Assembly: GCF_001998885.1 (NCBI RefSeq)
Contig: NZ_CP019609.1
Location: 372,001 to 436,000, forward strand
DNA: 64,000 nt
Direction of reading: 5' to 3'
Origin: Vagococcus penaei
Lineage (GTDB): Bacteria > Bacillota > Bacilli > Lactobacillales > Vagococcaceae
In this document: positions 1 to 9,072 of the stretch, in pieces
Numbering within the stretch: the stretch's first letter is position 1
Layout of the letters: each line of letters starts with the position of its first letter
Notes under the pieces: generated by a model
What the model was told of the DNA's origin: nothing
Seen by the model: only the letters and a program-made list of their open reading frames with translations
Database searches by the model: none
Made by a program: the position numbers and the translations under genes

Positions 1-1
1 C

Positions 2-835
2 CGGACAAATTCAGCTAATCAAATAAAAAACAAATCGCAACAAGAAACAAAACTCATTGAAGTCGGTTCAGACGGGAAAATGACGACTGATACTTCAAGT
101 GATTCCATATCTGACAAACAGAAAAAGGAAAAACCAGATACTAGTAAATGGTTATCAAGTGAAACAGAAATCGCTTTTCCTATTTTAATGTATCACAGTT
201 TAACAACTAGTACTGATGGTAATACCTTAAAAGTACCACCAGCAGAATTCAAAGAACACCTGAAATGGCTCAAGGATAATGGCTACTATACATTATCAAC
301 TGAAGAAGCTTACCTGGTACTAACTGAACAGAAAAAACCAGCTGATAAAATCGTTTGGATTACTCTAGATGACGGTTACTTAAATAATTTTGAAGCTGGC
401 TTCCCAGCGTTGAAAGAAAATAATCAGCATGCAACGATTAATTATATTACTTCTAAAATGGGATCTGACAACTACTTTAACTTAGATCAGATGAAGGAAA
501 TGGCCGATAGTTCGATCATCGACATTCAAAGTCACACAGTCAATCATCTTGAGTTAAACACCTTATCAGATGAACAAATAAAAACTGAACTGACTGATTC
601 AATGGCTTTTCTAAATAAAAACTTAGATCAACAGACGTTAATGATTTGTTATCCTGTTGGACGTTATGATGAGCGTGTTGTCCAAATAGCTCAAGAAACC
701 GGCTATAAACTAGCCCTAACAACTGAACCAGGACTGGCTCGACAGTCAGATGGGCTATTTGCTTTAAAACGTGTCAGAATTAATCCAGGATTATCTGGTG
801 AGATGTTTGGCCAAACGATTACGGCTTACCAATAG
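2..835 (+). CDS. Polysaccharide deacetylase (NodB domain), 5' end outside window
   Basis: The frame is open from base 2 with no stop, so the true start lies upstream; the ATG at 80 is only the first one inside the window. The visible part begins with a hydrophilic Ser/Lys/Gln-rich linker, then the carbohydrate esterase 4 fold: FPILMYHSL, the first catalytic motif TLDDGY (Asp-Asp), the metal-binding SHTVNHLEL (His-x3-His) and ICYPVGRYDE. Family members remove acetyl groups from peptidoglycan or exopolysaccharide GlcNAc outside the membrane. The signal peptide or anchor expected for this is not visible and would be upstream. The substrate cannot be told from the sequence. The gene converges on the lysozyme-like gene across a shared terminator. 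Confidence 0.88.
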   Translation, partial: RTNSANQIKNKSQQETKLIEVGSDGKMTTDTSSDSISDKQKKEKPDTSKWLSSETEIAFPILMYHSLTTSTDGNTLKVPPAEFKEHLKWLKDNGYYTLSTEEAYLVLTEQKKPADKIVWITLDDGYLNNFEAGFPALKENNQHATINYITSKMGSDNYFNLDQMKEMADSSIIDIQSHTVNHLELNTLSDEQIKTELTDSMAFLNKNLDQQTLMICYPVGRYDERVVQIAQETGYKLALTTEPGLARQSDGLFALKRVRINPGLSGEMFGQTITAYQ

Positions 836-840
836 GACAA

Positions 841-887
841 AAAAAACACCTACACTTCAAAAAACGAATAGTGTAGGTGTTTTTTTG
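841..887. terminator. Bidirectional rho-independent terminator
   Basis: A-rich arm and CACCTACACT at 841-856 pair with AGTGTAGGTG and a T run at 870-886, with a 13-base loop. The T run on each strand suits both the deacetylase gene (plus) and the convergent lysozyme-like gene (minus). Confidence 0.9.
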
Positions 888-903
888 TCTGCATTTTTCA
901 GTT

Positions 904-1521
904 TTAACTAAATAATTTTAGAAAAGTTAAATTCATTTTAACACTTTCCGCATATAAAAAGTTACCACCATTTTTATAAAGCATGCCTCGATTATTTAGT
1001 AAAGCCAATGGATGCTTATAAAAATATGTTTCTTTAGTATGATTACCTAGTAATGGTGCCAAGACATCTCTTGAATAGACCTTAGCTAGATCGATTGTTT
1101 CTTTGTGCCCATGACTGGCAACATAATCAATGTAGCTTGTCCCAAAGTTATAAGCCTGCACTGCTGTCCAAATATCACAATTTTTAGCCTCTGCAGCTTT
1201 GATAACTTCGGCTAAATGCTCCACACCCGAATCAATACTTTCTTCAGTTGTAGTAATTTGATTACGGACACCATAGCGGCTCTCGCTACTCTGCATCACA
1301 TCAACATGATTACCCTTTGACTCAGTATAGATAATCGCTAAAGCAATTTCACTATACTCACTAATACCATATTTTTTACTAGCTTCCTCAACTTCAGGTT
1401 GCCATTTTCTAACCTGCTGCACTTGGCGATAAACGATAATTCCTGCAGCTAATACTCCACAAATAACCACTAGCAAAAATGTTATTCCTAATTTTTTGAG
1501 CCATTTTCTTTTTTTTGTCAT
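904..1521 (-). CDS. Membrane-anchored lysozyme-like muramidase
   Basis: A 205-residue protein with a Lys/Arg-rich N-terminus (MTKKRKWLKK), one hydrophobic segment at about residues 10-32 that looks like a signal anchor, and an extracytoplasmic domain resembling the lysozyme-like fold of phage-type and CwlT N-terminal muramidases. The likely catalytic Glu is in IIYTESKG (about residue 68), followed by DVMQSSES and a YNFG motif. It would cut glycan strands near the membrane. It starts 42 bases after dltD on the same strand with no terminator between them, so it is probably the last gene of the dlt transcription unit. The exact cleavage type (muramidase or lytic transglycosylase) is not clear. 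Confidence 0.75.
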   Translation of the reverse strand: MTKKRKWLKKLGITFLLVVICGVLAAGIIVYRQVQQVRKWQPEVEEASKKYGISEYSEIALAIIYTESKGNHVDVMQSSESRYGVRNQITTTEESIDSGVEHLAEVIKAAEAKNCDIWTAVQAYNFGTSYIDYVASHGHKETIDLAKVYSRDVLAPLLGNHTKETYFYKHPLALLNNRGMLYKNGGNFLYAESVKMNLTFLKLFS

Positions 1522-1563
1522 AACATCTGCTAAACCTTTCTCTAAATAACTAGTTGATAGCTT

Positions 1564-2823
1564 CTAATGATTATATGCTGAACGCCAATCCTTACTCAAA
1601 TATTTATCAGAATCGATACGATAATCAAGTGACTCTTGTTGTTTTAAAAACTCTTGTAATCGGGTATCTAAGTCTAGCCAACCAACCCAGCCAATATGAA
1701 TGGTGTCTTGCATAAAGTAAGGCACATCTCGCTTATCCGTAAAATCAACAACTTGGTTGAAGCCTTGTGAAGTTAATTGCTCATTTATTTTTTCACTAAA
1801 TGTATCTAACATTTCAGTTGATAAGCCCGTATAATTGGACCAGCGTTCATTCACAGGTGGGATCACAAATAAAGCATCAATATTATGTTTAGCAATTTCA
1901 TTTAGCACAAGTTGGAAATCTCCGAACTCAGGTGAAGATAAGTAATTGAAATCTTTTTGTGAATTCTTTAATTGATTTTTAGCAGGTAATATACGTTTCG
2001 AATAAAAACTATTGCTAATCTCAAATTCGTTATTATTTGTCGCTTTTTCACCTAATTGACCAGCTAAATTTTGTAACTCAGAAAAATTATACTCAGCAGG
2101 TAGTTGTTTGGTTGTCCGTTCAATCTTTTCAATACGGTCTTTCAAGACAAACTTACTAAATAGCTTATCTTCATTGGCTAACATTTTAGAACGATACTTG
2201 ATGGCACGTTGCTCTGAACGCGTCAAGTTTTTCCCAGACTTGATACGTTTTAATATCCCTTTTAATTCTGTATCAGATTTGACACTATCAAACGTTAGCA
2301 AGCGTTTAGCCAAGTAACGATCATTTTCGTCTGGTTTTTCAAGAGTTTGTAACCACTGAAAGACTTGCAAGGGAGAATAAAACAATGAAAACATCCCTTG
2401 ACCAACACCCTCTTTTACAAACCACTGTGGTGAAATGATGAAAACAATTTTTTTACCATTTAACTCGTCACCCATTGAATTTAACATAAAAAAGTGTGTC
2501 AACGACTGTGTCCCAGGTGCACCTAATAAAAAAGGTGTGTAAGGTCGATTATATTTTTCGGCTAAAACAGACGGATGAAAGGCATCAATCCGGCTTAATT
2601 CAGATGAACCAAAAAATGGTAAATACTCATCAGTAGCCATTGCTGCATTTTTAACATTATCGCCTTTTAAAATATTCACCGACATAGATGAAGAAGCTTT
2701 TAATATTGACTCTGAAGACGGCTTATCAAAAAAGCGAAGTGGGGATAGAAAAATGATTCCTACTAAAATGATTGCCGCAATCAGGGGACCAATTGCTGTC
2801 CCTAATTTTTTCCATGAAATCAT
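1564..2823 (-). CDS. dltD: DltD, teichoic acid D-alanyl transfer protein
   Basis: Last canonical enzyme of the D-alanylation pathway, acting outside the membrane to move D-alanine onto teichoic acid. It has 419 residues, the usual size. There is one N-terminal membrane segment (about residues 8-28), a nucleophile motif FFGSSELSR (about residue 72) and the C-terminal DTIHIGWVGW motif carrying the catalytic His. Its ATG overlaps the dltC stop by 4 bases, which implies translational coupling. The product lowers wall negative charge and raises resistance to cationic peptides. Confidence 0.95.
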   Translation of the reverse strand: MISWKKLGTAIGPLIAAIILVGIIFLSPLRFFDKPSSESILKASSSMSVNILKGDNVKNAAMATDEYLPFFGSSELSRIDAFHPSVLAEKYNRPYTPFLLGAPGTQSLTHFFMLNSMGDELNGKKIVFIISPQWFVKEGVGQGMFSLFYSPLQVFQWLQTLEKPDENDRYLAKRLLTFDSVKSDTELKGILKRIKSGKNLTRSEQRAIKYRSKMLANEDKLFSKFVLKDRIEKIERTTKQLPAEYNFSELQNLAGQLGEKATNNNEFEISNSFYSKRILPAKNQLKNSQKDFNYLSSPEFGDFQLVLNEIAKHNIDALFVIPPVNERWSNYTGLSTEMLDTFSEKINEQLTSQGFNQVVDFTDKRDVPYFMQDTIHIGWVGWLDLDTRLQEFLKQQESLDYRIDSDKYLSKDWRSAYNH

Positions 2824-3056
2824 GACTGCAAGGCAATAATTTGGTCAATAATTTGTTGAGGTGTTCCCCATTCTTCACGCTCGTATTCAGAAACTGGTAC
2901 AGTCACTCCTAGCTGACCATCAATTTCCACTAATAATTGAACCGTACCCATTGAATCTAAAATACCTTCATCATATAAATTCACATCTAATTGATCACTT
3001 ACATCTGTTCCTGTTAAATCTTCTAAAATTGCTAAAATTGTTTCTTTTGTATCCAT
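2820..3056 (-). CDS. dltC: DltC, D-alanyl carrier protein
   Basis: A 78-residue acyl-carrier-type protein. The phosphopantetheine attachment serine is in GILDSMGTVQLL (about residue 35), followed by the acidic helix of the family. DltA loads D-alanine onto it and DltB/DltX/DltD pass the alanine outward. A start with AGGAG-like ribosome site lies just upstream. It is 29 bases after dltB and overlaps dltD by 4 bases. Confidence 0.96.
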   Translation of the reverse strand: MDTKETILAILEDLTGTDVSDQLDVNLYDEGILDSMGTVQLLVEIDGQLGVTVPVSEYEREEWGTPQQIIDQIIALQS

Positions 3057-3085
3057 GACTGTGTCATCTCCTAATTAATTTTTTA

Positions 3086-4312
3086 TTATAGCGCAAAAAA
3101 GTGTTTAAATAAAGTATCTAAGAATCCTGAGAAAATCAAGAAACTGAAACAAACCGCATTAAAGGTAATAAATACACCTAATGCATTAGTATAAGCATTA
3201 CTTGGTAATTTGTCTTTATGTTTTTTCTTGTAACGTAGCCAAGCGTCATTAATACAAATCAAGCTAGCATGGTACAAACCGTAAACAATATAGTACCAAG
3301 TTAAACCATGCCAAACACCCATTAATAAGAATAAAGTAAAATACCCGACATTGGAAGCGACTATTCGACTTTTAAAGACTTTCTTTTTCATTAAGGTAAA
3401 CATTAAGCGCATATAAACGTAATCTCTAAACCAAAATGATAACGTCATGTGCCAACGATTCCAAAATTCTTTAATATTCGCACTTAAAAATGGCTTATTA
3501 AAGTTAATCGGTGTTTCATAACCTAGTAGGTAACTAGTCCCTACTGCGAATAAACTATAGCCAGCAAAATCAAAGAACAGATACAAGCTATATACATACA
3601 TATAGCCTAACGTTCCCATCCACACTCCAGCATCGGTCAAAGCGAAACTTTGAACGTGTGGCATTAATTGACTGCCTAGGAAATAGCCAATAATAAACTT
3701 ATATAGAAAACCTAAGAAAATAAAGTGAATACCTTTACCCAATAAGATTGGATATTTTTCTTTATCCGGTGGATTTTTCATGTCTTTAAGGAAACGACGG
3801 TACCGATCAATCGGCCCAGATGAAATCGTTGGGAAAAAGAGTAAGAACTGAATGTAGTAACTCATTTTGTACTCTTTGATTAATCCGTCACGCATTTCCA
3901 TTATTACTTGTACAGACTTGAATGTTAAATAAGAATAACCTAAAAAGCCAAACAAGGTTTTACCAATTGTAAATGGTTCAAGCTTGATGAATATCATTGG
4001 TAACAAACTAAGGAAGACGGCAAGATAGAACCAACCGGTCTTATTGTTTTTTTGGCGATACTCAAAATAAAGTTTGGTCAGAACACACTGCCAAATCACA
4101 TAGACAATCAATGCAATTCCCTGGCGCAAATTAGGCCCAGCAAATCCCATCCATAAGAAAACAACGGTAATCAAATTTTGATACCATAACAGACGCTTGC
4201 CTTGCAATGAATAAATGATAGACGGTAAAACTAATATAGCAATTAAAATAAAATAATATGGCTTTTCATATGGTGTAAGATGAGGAAACCAACTAGCAAA
4301 CTCACTCATCAT
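3086..4312 (-). CDS. dltB: DltB, MBOAT-family D-alanyl transporter/acyltransferase
   Basis: A 408-residue polytopic membrane protein of the MBOAT family. The signature stretches FWNRWHMTLSFWFRDY and MGVWHGLTWYYIVYG carry the conserved histidines. About eleven hydrophobic segments are visible. It forms the channel through which D-alanine from DltC crosses or reaches the outer face. The ATG overlaps the dltA stop by 4 bases, as expected in this operon. Confidence 0.95.
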   Translation of the reverse strand: MMSEFASWFPHLTPYEKPYYFILIAILVLPSIIYSLQGKRLLWYQNLITVVFLWMGFAGPNLRQGIALIVYVIWQCVLTKLYFEYRQKNNKTGWFYLAVFLSLLPMIFIKLEPFTIGKTLFGFLGYSYLTFKSVQVIMEMRDGLIKEYKMSYYIQFLLFFPTISSGPIDRYRRFLKDMKNPPDKEKYPILLGKGIHFIFLGFLYKFIIGYFLGSQLMPHVQSFALTDAGVWMGTLGYMYVYSLYLFFDFAGYSLFAVGTSYLLGYETPINFNKPFLSANIKEFWNRWHMTLSFWFRDYVYMRLMFTLMKKKVFKSRIVASNVGYFTLFLLMGVWHGLTWYYIVYGLYHASLICINDAWLRYKKKHKDKLPSNAYTNALGVFITFNAVCFSFLIFSGFLDTLFKHFFAL

Positions 4313-5835
4313 TGACCGTTCACCTCTTGAATCAGTTTTTTCCGGTCAACCTTACCATTTGAAGTTAAGGGCAATGCATCAACTAAAACAAACTTTTGTG
4401 GCACCATATAATCCATAACTGTTTGTGATAACTGTGCTTTTAATTCTTTTACAAACTCTTTTTGTTCTAGATTAGCAAGTGATGATTCAACGACAACATA
4501 CGCAATCAGCTGTTGCACTTTATGTAGTCGGTTATATTTCGGTACGACACACGCATTTCTGATACCCTCAATCGCTAGTAAGTGGTGATCAATATCACCT
4601 AACTCAATTCGGTAGCCATTCCACTTAACTTGGAAATCTAGACGTCCTTTGTAGAATAAATAACCATCTTTTATGACACCTACATCACCCGTATGATACG
4701 CTCGTTCGCCTTCATACGTAAAGAACGCTTCAGCTGTCTTCTCTGGATTATTAAAATAACCAACTGACACACTTGGGCCGACAATCACAATCTCGCCTAA
4801 CTCGCCATCAGGTAAAACGTCGCCTGCGTCACTCATGATAAGTAAACGCGTATCAGATTTCACACGACCTAAAGGCAAACGGTCGACACTATCAATAATC
4901 TCAGAGGTTAACTGGACTTCTGTAATGGCAACAGTCGCCTCAGTCGGTCCATATGTGTTAAAAATATAGGCATTTGGAAAACGTTCCATCAATTTAATTG
5001 CTGTTTTGCGTGGCAATTCTTCTCCACAAAACTGGAAATTTTCTAACGTTGGTAAATGCTCGCTATCAAATTCTGGACTCAATAAACAAATTTCCATCAT
5101 TGATGGGGTTGAGACCCAAACGTTTAAATCTAACGTTGGTAACATCTTAAATAGTGTTGGAAAACTGTCAACGACATCTTTTTCAAGTGGCACTAATGTC
5201 CCACCCGTCAGAAGCGCTGGATACAAATCCATTACGGACAAATCAAATGAAAATGGTGCCTGACATAAGAAGCGTTGTCCTTCAGTCAAATGAAAGTCTG
5301 CGACCATCCAATCCGTATAACTAATTAAATTATTATAAGTTATTTGGACCCCTTTCGGTTTACCAGTTGTTCCTGAGGTATAAATTGTATAATAAATTGC
5401 TTCATCCAAGACTGGTTGTAATTTAACTACGTTTGTTTCAGTATTCGCTGTCCCCTGACAAATGGCTGTTAATTGCTCTTGCTCAACAATCATTGATCCA
5501 GATGCTAACGGCCATTCTGCTACAGAAATAACAGCAGTTGCTCCCGATTCCTTAACAATCATCTCTAAACGATCAACTGGTGTATGCTGATCAACTGGAA
5601 TATAGCCATGACCAGACTTAGTACATGCTAGAAAGCTAATAATCATTTGACTTGTCTGTCCTCCATAAACAACAATTCCTTGTTTATTGGGAAAATTCAC
5701 AGCCAAATACTCAGCTAATTGGTTTGAATAATGTTCTAATTCTTGATAAGTCAACTGATCATTAACACCATCAAAACATAGCCTATCAGGATATGCCTGT
5801 GACCAATCTTGTATCTTTTTTATTATATGATTCAT
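4309..5835 (-). CDS. dltA: DltA, D-alanine--D-alanyl carrier protein ligase
   Basis: Adenylate-forming enzyme that activates D-alanine with ATP and loads it on DltC. Seen: the P-loop-like YTSGTTGKPKGVQ (about residue 155), the A5 motif FNTYGPTEATV, GELGEIVIVGP, YHTGDVG and the C-terminal lysine motif LPLTSNGKVDRKKL. The length of about 508 residues is normal. The ATG at 5835 is preferred because AGGTGA lies about 7 bases upstream; a GTG at 5844 in the same frame is possible but overlaps that ribosome site. It is 20 bases after dltX. Confidence 0.95.
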   Translation of the reverse strand: MNHIIKKIQDWSQAYPDRLCFDGVNDQLTYQELEHYSNQLAEYLAVNFPNKQGIVVYGGQTSQMIISFLACTKSGHGYIPVDQHTPVDRLEMIVKESGATAVISVAEWPLASGSMIVEQEQLTAICQGTANTETNVVKLQPVLDEAIYYTIYTSGTTGKPKGVQITYNNLISYTDWMVADFHLTEGQRFLCQAPFSFDLSVMDLYPALLTGGTLVPLEKDVVDSFPTLFKMLPTLDLNVWVSTPSMMEICLLSPEFDSEHLPTLENFQFCGEELPRKTAIKLMERFPNAYIFNTYGPTEATVAITEVQLTSEIIDSVDRLPLGRVKSDTRLLIMSDAGDVLPDGELGEIVIVGPSVSVGYFNNPEKTAEAFFTYEGERAYHTGDVGVIKDGYLFYKGRLDFQVKWNGYRIELGDIDHHLLAIEGIRNACVVPKYNRLHKVQQLIAYVVVESSLANLEQKEFVKELKAQLSQTVMDYMVPQKFVLVDALPLTSNGKVDRKKLIQEVNGQ

Positions 5836-5855
5836 TTTTTTCACCTAACCCTACC

Positions 5856-6011
5856 TTAAAATTGATTATATATAAACGAGCCACCTCCAACATGGCTGTA
5901 ATGATAAAGATAAATTAATCCCACTAAAATACCAGCATACAAAAAAGTTTTACCAGCAAATGTCAACCAATAGCGACTCTTGGATACTTGTTTTTCTTCG
6001 ACCTTTTTCAT
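5856..6011 (-). CDS. dltX: DltX, small membrane protein of the dlt operon
   Basis: A 51-residue gene found by reading the stretch upstream of dltA. It has a basic N-terminus (MKKVEEKQVSKSRYW), one membrane segment (roughly TFLYAGILVGLIYLYHY) and the C-terminal signature GGSFIYNQF. This fits DltX, whose conserved C-terminal FIYNEF-like motif works with DltB and DltD in D-alanine transfer. A strong ribosome site (AAGGAGAG) precedes the ATG. First gene of the operon. Confidence 0.9.
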   Translation of the reverse strand: MKKVEEKQVSKSRYWLTFAGKTFLYAGILVGLIYLYHYSHVGGGSFIYNQF

Positions 6012-6359
6012 ATTACTCTCTCCTTTTCTTCATCATCTTTCTTACTAATACTAATTTACTAAATTTTGTCTAAGCTAAGAACGCACAAGAGCCCGATTAT
6101 ACACTACGACTTTAGTCTGATTTCATGACTCAACTTATCTATTAAATCATAGTTTGTTTACGATTTCTACTAAACTATCTATTAGTTATTAAGCAATTTT
6201 AGTACACACAAATTTCTGATTCTCACTTTTCCGAGTATACTAGATATTTACCAATTTTCAATATCTTAATTAGAAATTTTCATCTTGTTTTCATAATAAA
6301 AAGAGCAAGTAATGTCAAATCAATTACTTGCTCCCTTTTTATACATGATTGGACGATTC
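6012..6359. other. Gene-free region: dlt leader/promoter side and terminator of the upstream gene
   Basis: No open frame with a ribosome site was found. On the minus strand a TATAAT (6096-6101) lies about 85 bases before dltX, but without a convincing -35 box, so the dlt promoter is not fixed. The small palindrome GACTTTAGTC and several AT-rich inverted stretches lie further up. The right end holds the terminator of the DUF402 gene. Confidence 0.5.
6303..6340 (-). terminator. Rho-independent terminator after the DUF402 gene
   Basis: GAGCAAGTAAT (6303-6313) pairs perfectly with ATTACTTGCTC (6323-6333). On the minus strand the stem is followed by TTTTTATT; on the plus strand by CCTTTTT. It separates the DUF402 gene from dlt. 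Confidence 0.85.
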
Positions 6360-6893
6360 TTATCGTCTTGACAACTGCTGATAACGTTGATACCAAGTCT
6401 CGACATATTCGTCAGAAAAAGGCCCTTTTTCATTGTTAATCCAGTCAACTAAAGTCTTGACATTTTCTTTTAAAATCAAATCAATTTCACCAGAATAATG
6501 CATTTCTTTACGATGCTCTTCATACTCGTCAACATCTAGCAGACGCTTTTCACCATCAGGAAATACTTTAATATCCAAATCATAGTCGATATACTTTAAT
6601 GCTTCCTCATCTAAAACAAATGGTGATGCTAAATTACAATAATAAGATACCCCTTTCTCACGTATCATAGCAATTATGTTGAACCAGTATTTTGTATGAA
6701 AATATAAAATCGCTGGTTCTCGCGTTACCCATCGCCTTCCGTCAGCTTCGGTTACTAAAGTATGATCATTCATACCAATCAGTGAACACTCGCTCGTCTT
6801 TAGAACCATAGTATCACGCCAAGTTCGATGCAAACTTCCATCATGCTTGTAACTCTGGATCGTTATAAACTCTCCTTCTTTTGGTACACGCAT
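6360..6893 (-). CDS. DUF402 protein, probable nucleoside tri/diphosphatase (Ntdp)
   Basis: A 177-residue protein closely resembling the Firmicute Ntdp/YgaC group of DUF402: N-terminal [20 protein letters not shown], central [15 protein letters not shown], the [19 protein letters not shown] stretch rich in acidic ligands, and the C-terminal [13 protein letters not shown]. Characterised members hydrolyse nucleoside tri- and diphosphates using divalent metal. It is a single gene with its own terminator, between mutY and dlt. The biochemical role is by family; nothing here shows a special partner. Confidence 0.82.
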   Translation of the reverse strand: MRVPKEGEFITIQSYKHDGSLHRTWRDTMVLKTSECSLIGMNDHTLVTEADGRRWVTREPAILYFHTKYWFNIIAMIREKGVSYYCNLASPFVLDEEALKYIDYDLDIKVFPDGEKRLLDVDEYEEHRKEMHYSGEIDLILKENVKTLVDWINNEKGPFSDEYVETWYQRYQQLSRR

Positions 6894-6995
6894 CCTGCCC
6901 CTACTTTCCTTGACATCAATCAGTCAATTTTACCATTAGGGTGTTCATTACACCGATATCAGAGTTATTATATCACAAATTAAAATTAATGGTCA

Positions 6996-8222
6996 CTAAT
7001 AATACCCTTTTTTTACAATAATCTCCCACATTTTATCTTGTGGTTTAGGAAAGGCATAATTTTTAAAATCTTCCGGTGTAACCCAAATACCATTAGGGAA
7101 TTCTTGGAGCACCCTTTCTTTTGACAAGACACCATATGCGACTAAAATATGCCACTTGCGATGACTGAATAGATGCGTGATGGCTCCAACTGGTTGTGTC
7201 TGCCAAATAGCCTGAGGATAATGTGTGATTAATAGCTGATTTAAAGGGGTTAATGTCTCTAAATCACTCATCTCCTCAGCAGCTAACGCATCGAATAAAT
7301 TTTCTTGACTAGGAAAAGACACAACCGCTTGTTCTTTTTCATATGATTGCCTCGATTTTTCAATCACTTGATAAGTTTCTTTAGGGACTTCAAGCATTGG
7401 AAACGTCCAAAAATTCGCTAACAAACCATCAGCTGGTCGTTGGACAAACAAGTACGCGCCCTCAGAATTTTTAAGCGCTAACCCAACATGATAACTTGGA
7501 ACCGCTTTGGCTTTTTTCGTTTTAACTGGGAGCGTTGTCTCAATGCCACGTTGTCTAGCCTCACAAAAGGCTTTAATCGGGCATGTCTCACACTTAGGCT
7601 TAGTTGGATTACAAATATCTGACCCCAAATCCATCAACGCCTGATTAAAATCACCCGGTTCATTCTGGGAGATAGTCTGACGTACAACGTCATCAAATAC
7701 ACGACGACTTTTAACTTGTGCAATATCATCTTCTATACAGAAGAGCCGACTATAGACTCGCATCACATTACCATCAATTGCTGGCTCTGGTTGATTAAAA
7801 GCAATACTGGCAATCGCACCACCAGTATATGGTCCAATCCCCTTTAACGCTAAAATTGAGGTAATATCTGTTGGCATCTGACCTCCATGCTCGGCAACTA
7901 TCATTTGTGCGGCCTTTTGCATGTTGCGCACGCGCGAATAATACCCTAAGCCTTCCCACGCTTTTAATAAACGATCCTCTTCCGCGTTAGCTAAATCAGT
8001 AATCGTTGGAAACCAATCCATAAAACGCTCAAAGTAAGGTATTACCGTCACAACTTGCGTCTGCTGTAACATAATCTCAGAGACCCATACACGATAAGGG
8101 TCAGTATTTTCACGCCAAGGTAGTACACGCTTTTCCGCATGATACCATGTTAATAAATGGTCTTGAAAGGCGGCGATTTTGGCATCAGACCACGTCACTT
8201 TATCTTTATTCTCTTTACTCAT
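6996..8222 (-). CDS. mutY: MutY, A/G-specific adenine DNA glycosylase
   Basis: Removes adenine mispaired with 8-oxoguanine. The 408 residues show the catalytic Glu in VSEIMLQQTQ (about residue 50), the helix-hairpin-helix GIGPYTGGAIASIAF, the catalytic Asp in EPAIDGNVMRV, an iron-sulfur motif C-x6-C-x2-C-x5-C starting at CNPTKPKC (about residue 205), and a C-terminal NUDIX-like 8-oxoG recognition domain. Its ATG overlaps the recX stop by 4 bases, so the two are cotranslated. Confidence 0.96.
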   Translation of the reverse strand: MSKENKDKVTWSDAKIAAFQDHLLTWYHAEKRVLPWRENTDPYRVWVSEIMLQQTQVVTVIPYFERFMDWFPTITDLANAEEDRLLKAWEGLGYYSRVRNMQKAAQMIVAEHGGQMPTDITSILALKGIGPYTGGAIASIAFNQPEPAIDGNVMRVYSRLFCIEDDIAQVKSRRVFDDVVRQTISQNEPGDFNQALMDLGSDICNPTKPKCETCPIKAFCEARQRGIETTLPVKTKKAKAVPSYHVGLALKNSEGAYLFVQRPADGLLANFWTFPMLEVPKETYQVIEKSRQSYEKEQAVVSFPSQENLFDALAAEEMSDLETLTPLNQLLITHYPQAIWQTQPVGAITHLFSHRKWHILVAYGVLSKERVLQEFPNGIWVTPEDFKNYAFPKPQDKMWEIIVKKGYY

Positions 8223-9016
8223 TCGTCTGTTAACTCTTTCTCACGAAGATAGTGTTGGATGGCATCATAGCTAAACCCTTTTTGCATTAATGAGCCAATA
8301 ATTTTTTGTTTCCGTTTAAATCCTTCCAATTTGCGGTGACGTTGCCACAACTTATCTCCCGCTATCTGCAACAACTCTTGCTCAGATACTTCATCTTTTT
8401 CGATAGGCAACTCCGTCAGCACGTTATTAATGACCTCACTCGAAAAACCCTTGGTCATTAGTAATTGGCGCGTTTTATTTAATTTTTCTTGATGACTTTT
8501 CGTTCGATATTTTCTCAAGGCTTTTTCACCTACTTGATAAGCCACCTCAACTTGTGAATCAAAAGGATACTGTTCAAGAGCTTTTTGGAGTGTTTCTTCT
8601 ATAATCCCACGTTTAATTAATTGCTGGCGAATAACTGAAGGACCTTTATCTGATGTCCTCACCATCGTCCGCACATAACTCTCAGCATAAATTAAGTCAT
8701 TTAATAATGTTAATTCTCGCAGTCGAATAATAATATCAGGAATAATTTCCTCATCAATCTCTTTCCGAATCAAAAAATCACGTACTTCCTTCTCAGAACG
8801 TAATTGACTATTAAGATAGTATAAGGCTTTTTGGTAGCCGACTGTCATATTAGATTCCTTACGAACCATCTCAAGACGTGCATCATCAATCTCTTCACCC
8901 TTTAATAAACGGTGCCTGACAATCGCATCTTCTGAGACATCAAAGGCGATCCCAGACTCCATACGTAGTCGGTAGTTTTGCCCTTTTAACTTTTTGACAG
9001 ATGCAATAATTTCCAT
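8219..9016 (-). CDS. recX: RecX, regulator of RecA
   Basis: A 265-residue, mostly helical protein made of the tandem three-helix repeats of RecX. Recognisable pieces are ALYYLNSQLRSEKEVRDFL, IRLRELTLLNDLIYAESYV, GPSVIRQQLIKRGI and the C-terminal GSLMQKGFSYDAIQHYL. RecX binds RecA filaments and limits recombinase activity. It overlaps mutY by 4 bases, pairing two DNA repair functions in one transcript. Confidence 0.93.
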   Translation of the reverse strand: MEIIASVKKLKGQNYRLRMESGIAFDVSEDAIVRHRLLKGEEIDDARLEMVRKESNMTVGYQKALYYLNSQLRSEKEVRDFLIRKEIDEEIIPDIIIRLRELTLLNDLIYAESYVRTMVRTSDKGPSVIRQQLIKRGIIEETLQKALEQYPFDSQVEVAYQVGEKALRKYRTKSHQEKLNKTRQLLMTKGFSSEVINNVLTELPIEKDEVSEQELLQIAGDKLWQRHRKLEGFKRKQKIIGSLMQKGFSYDAIQHYLREKELTDE

Positions 9017-9072
9017 GCCTAACTCATCCTTTTCTCGTAAACTGCTATTACTATACCATATCCAAGAAAATC

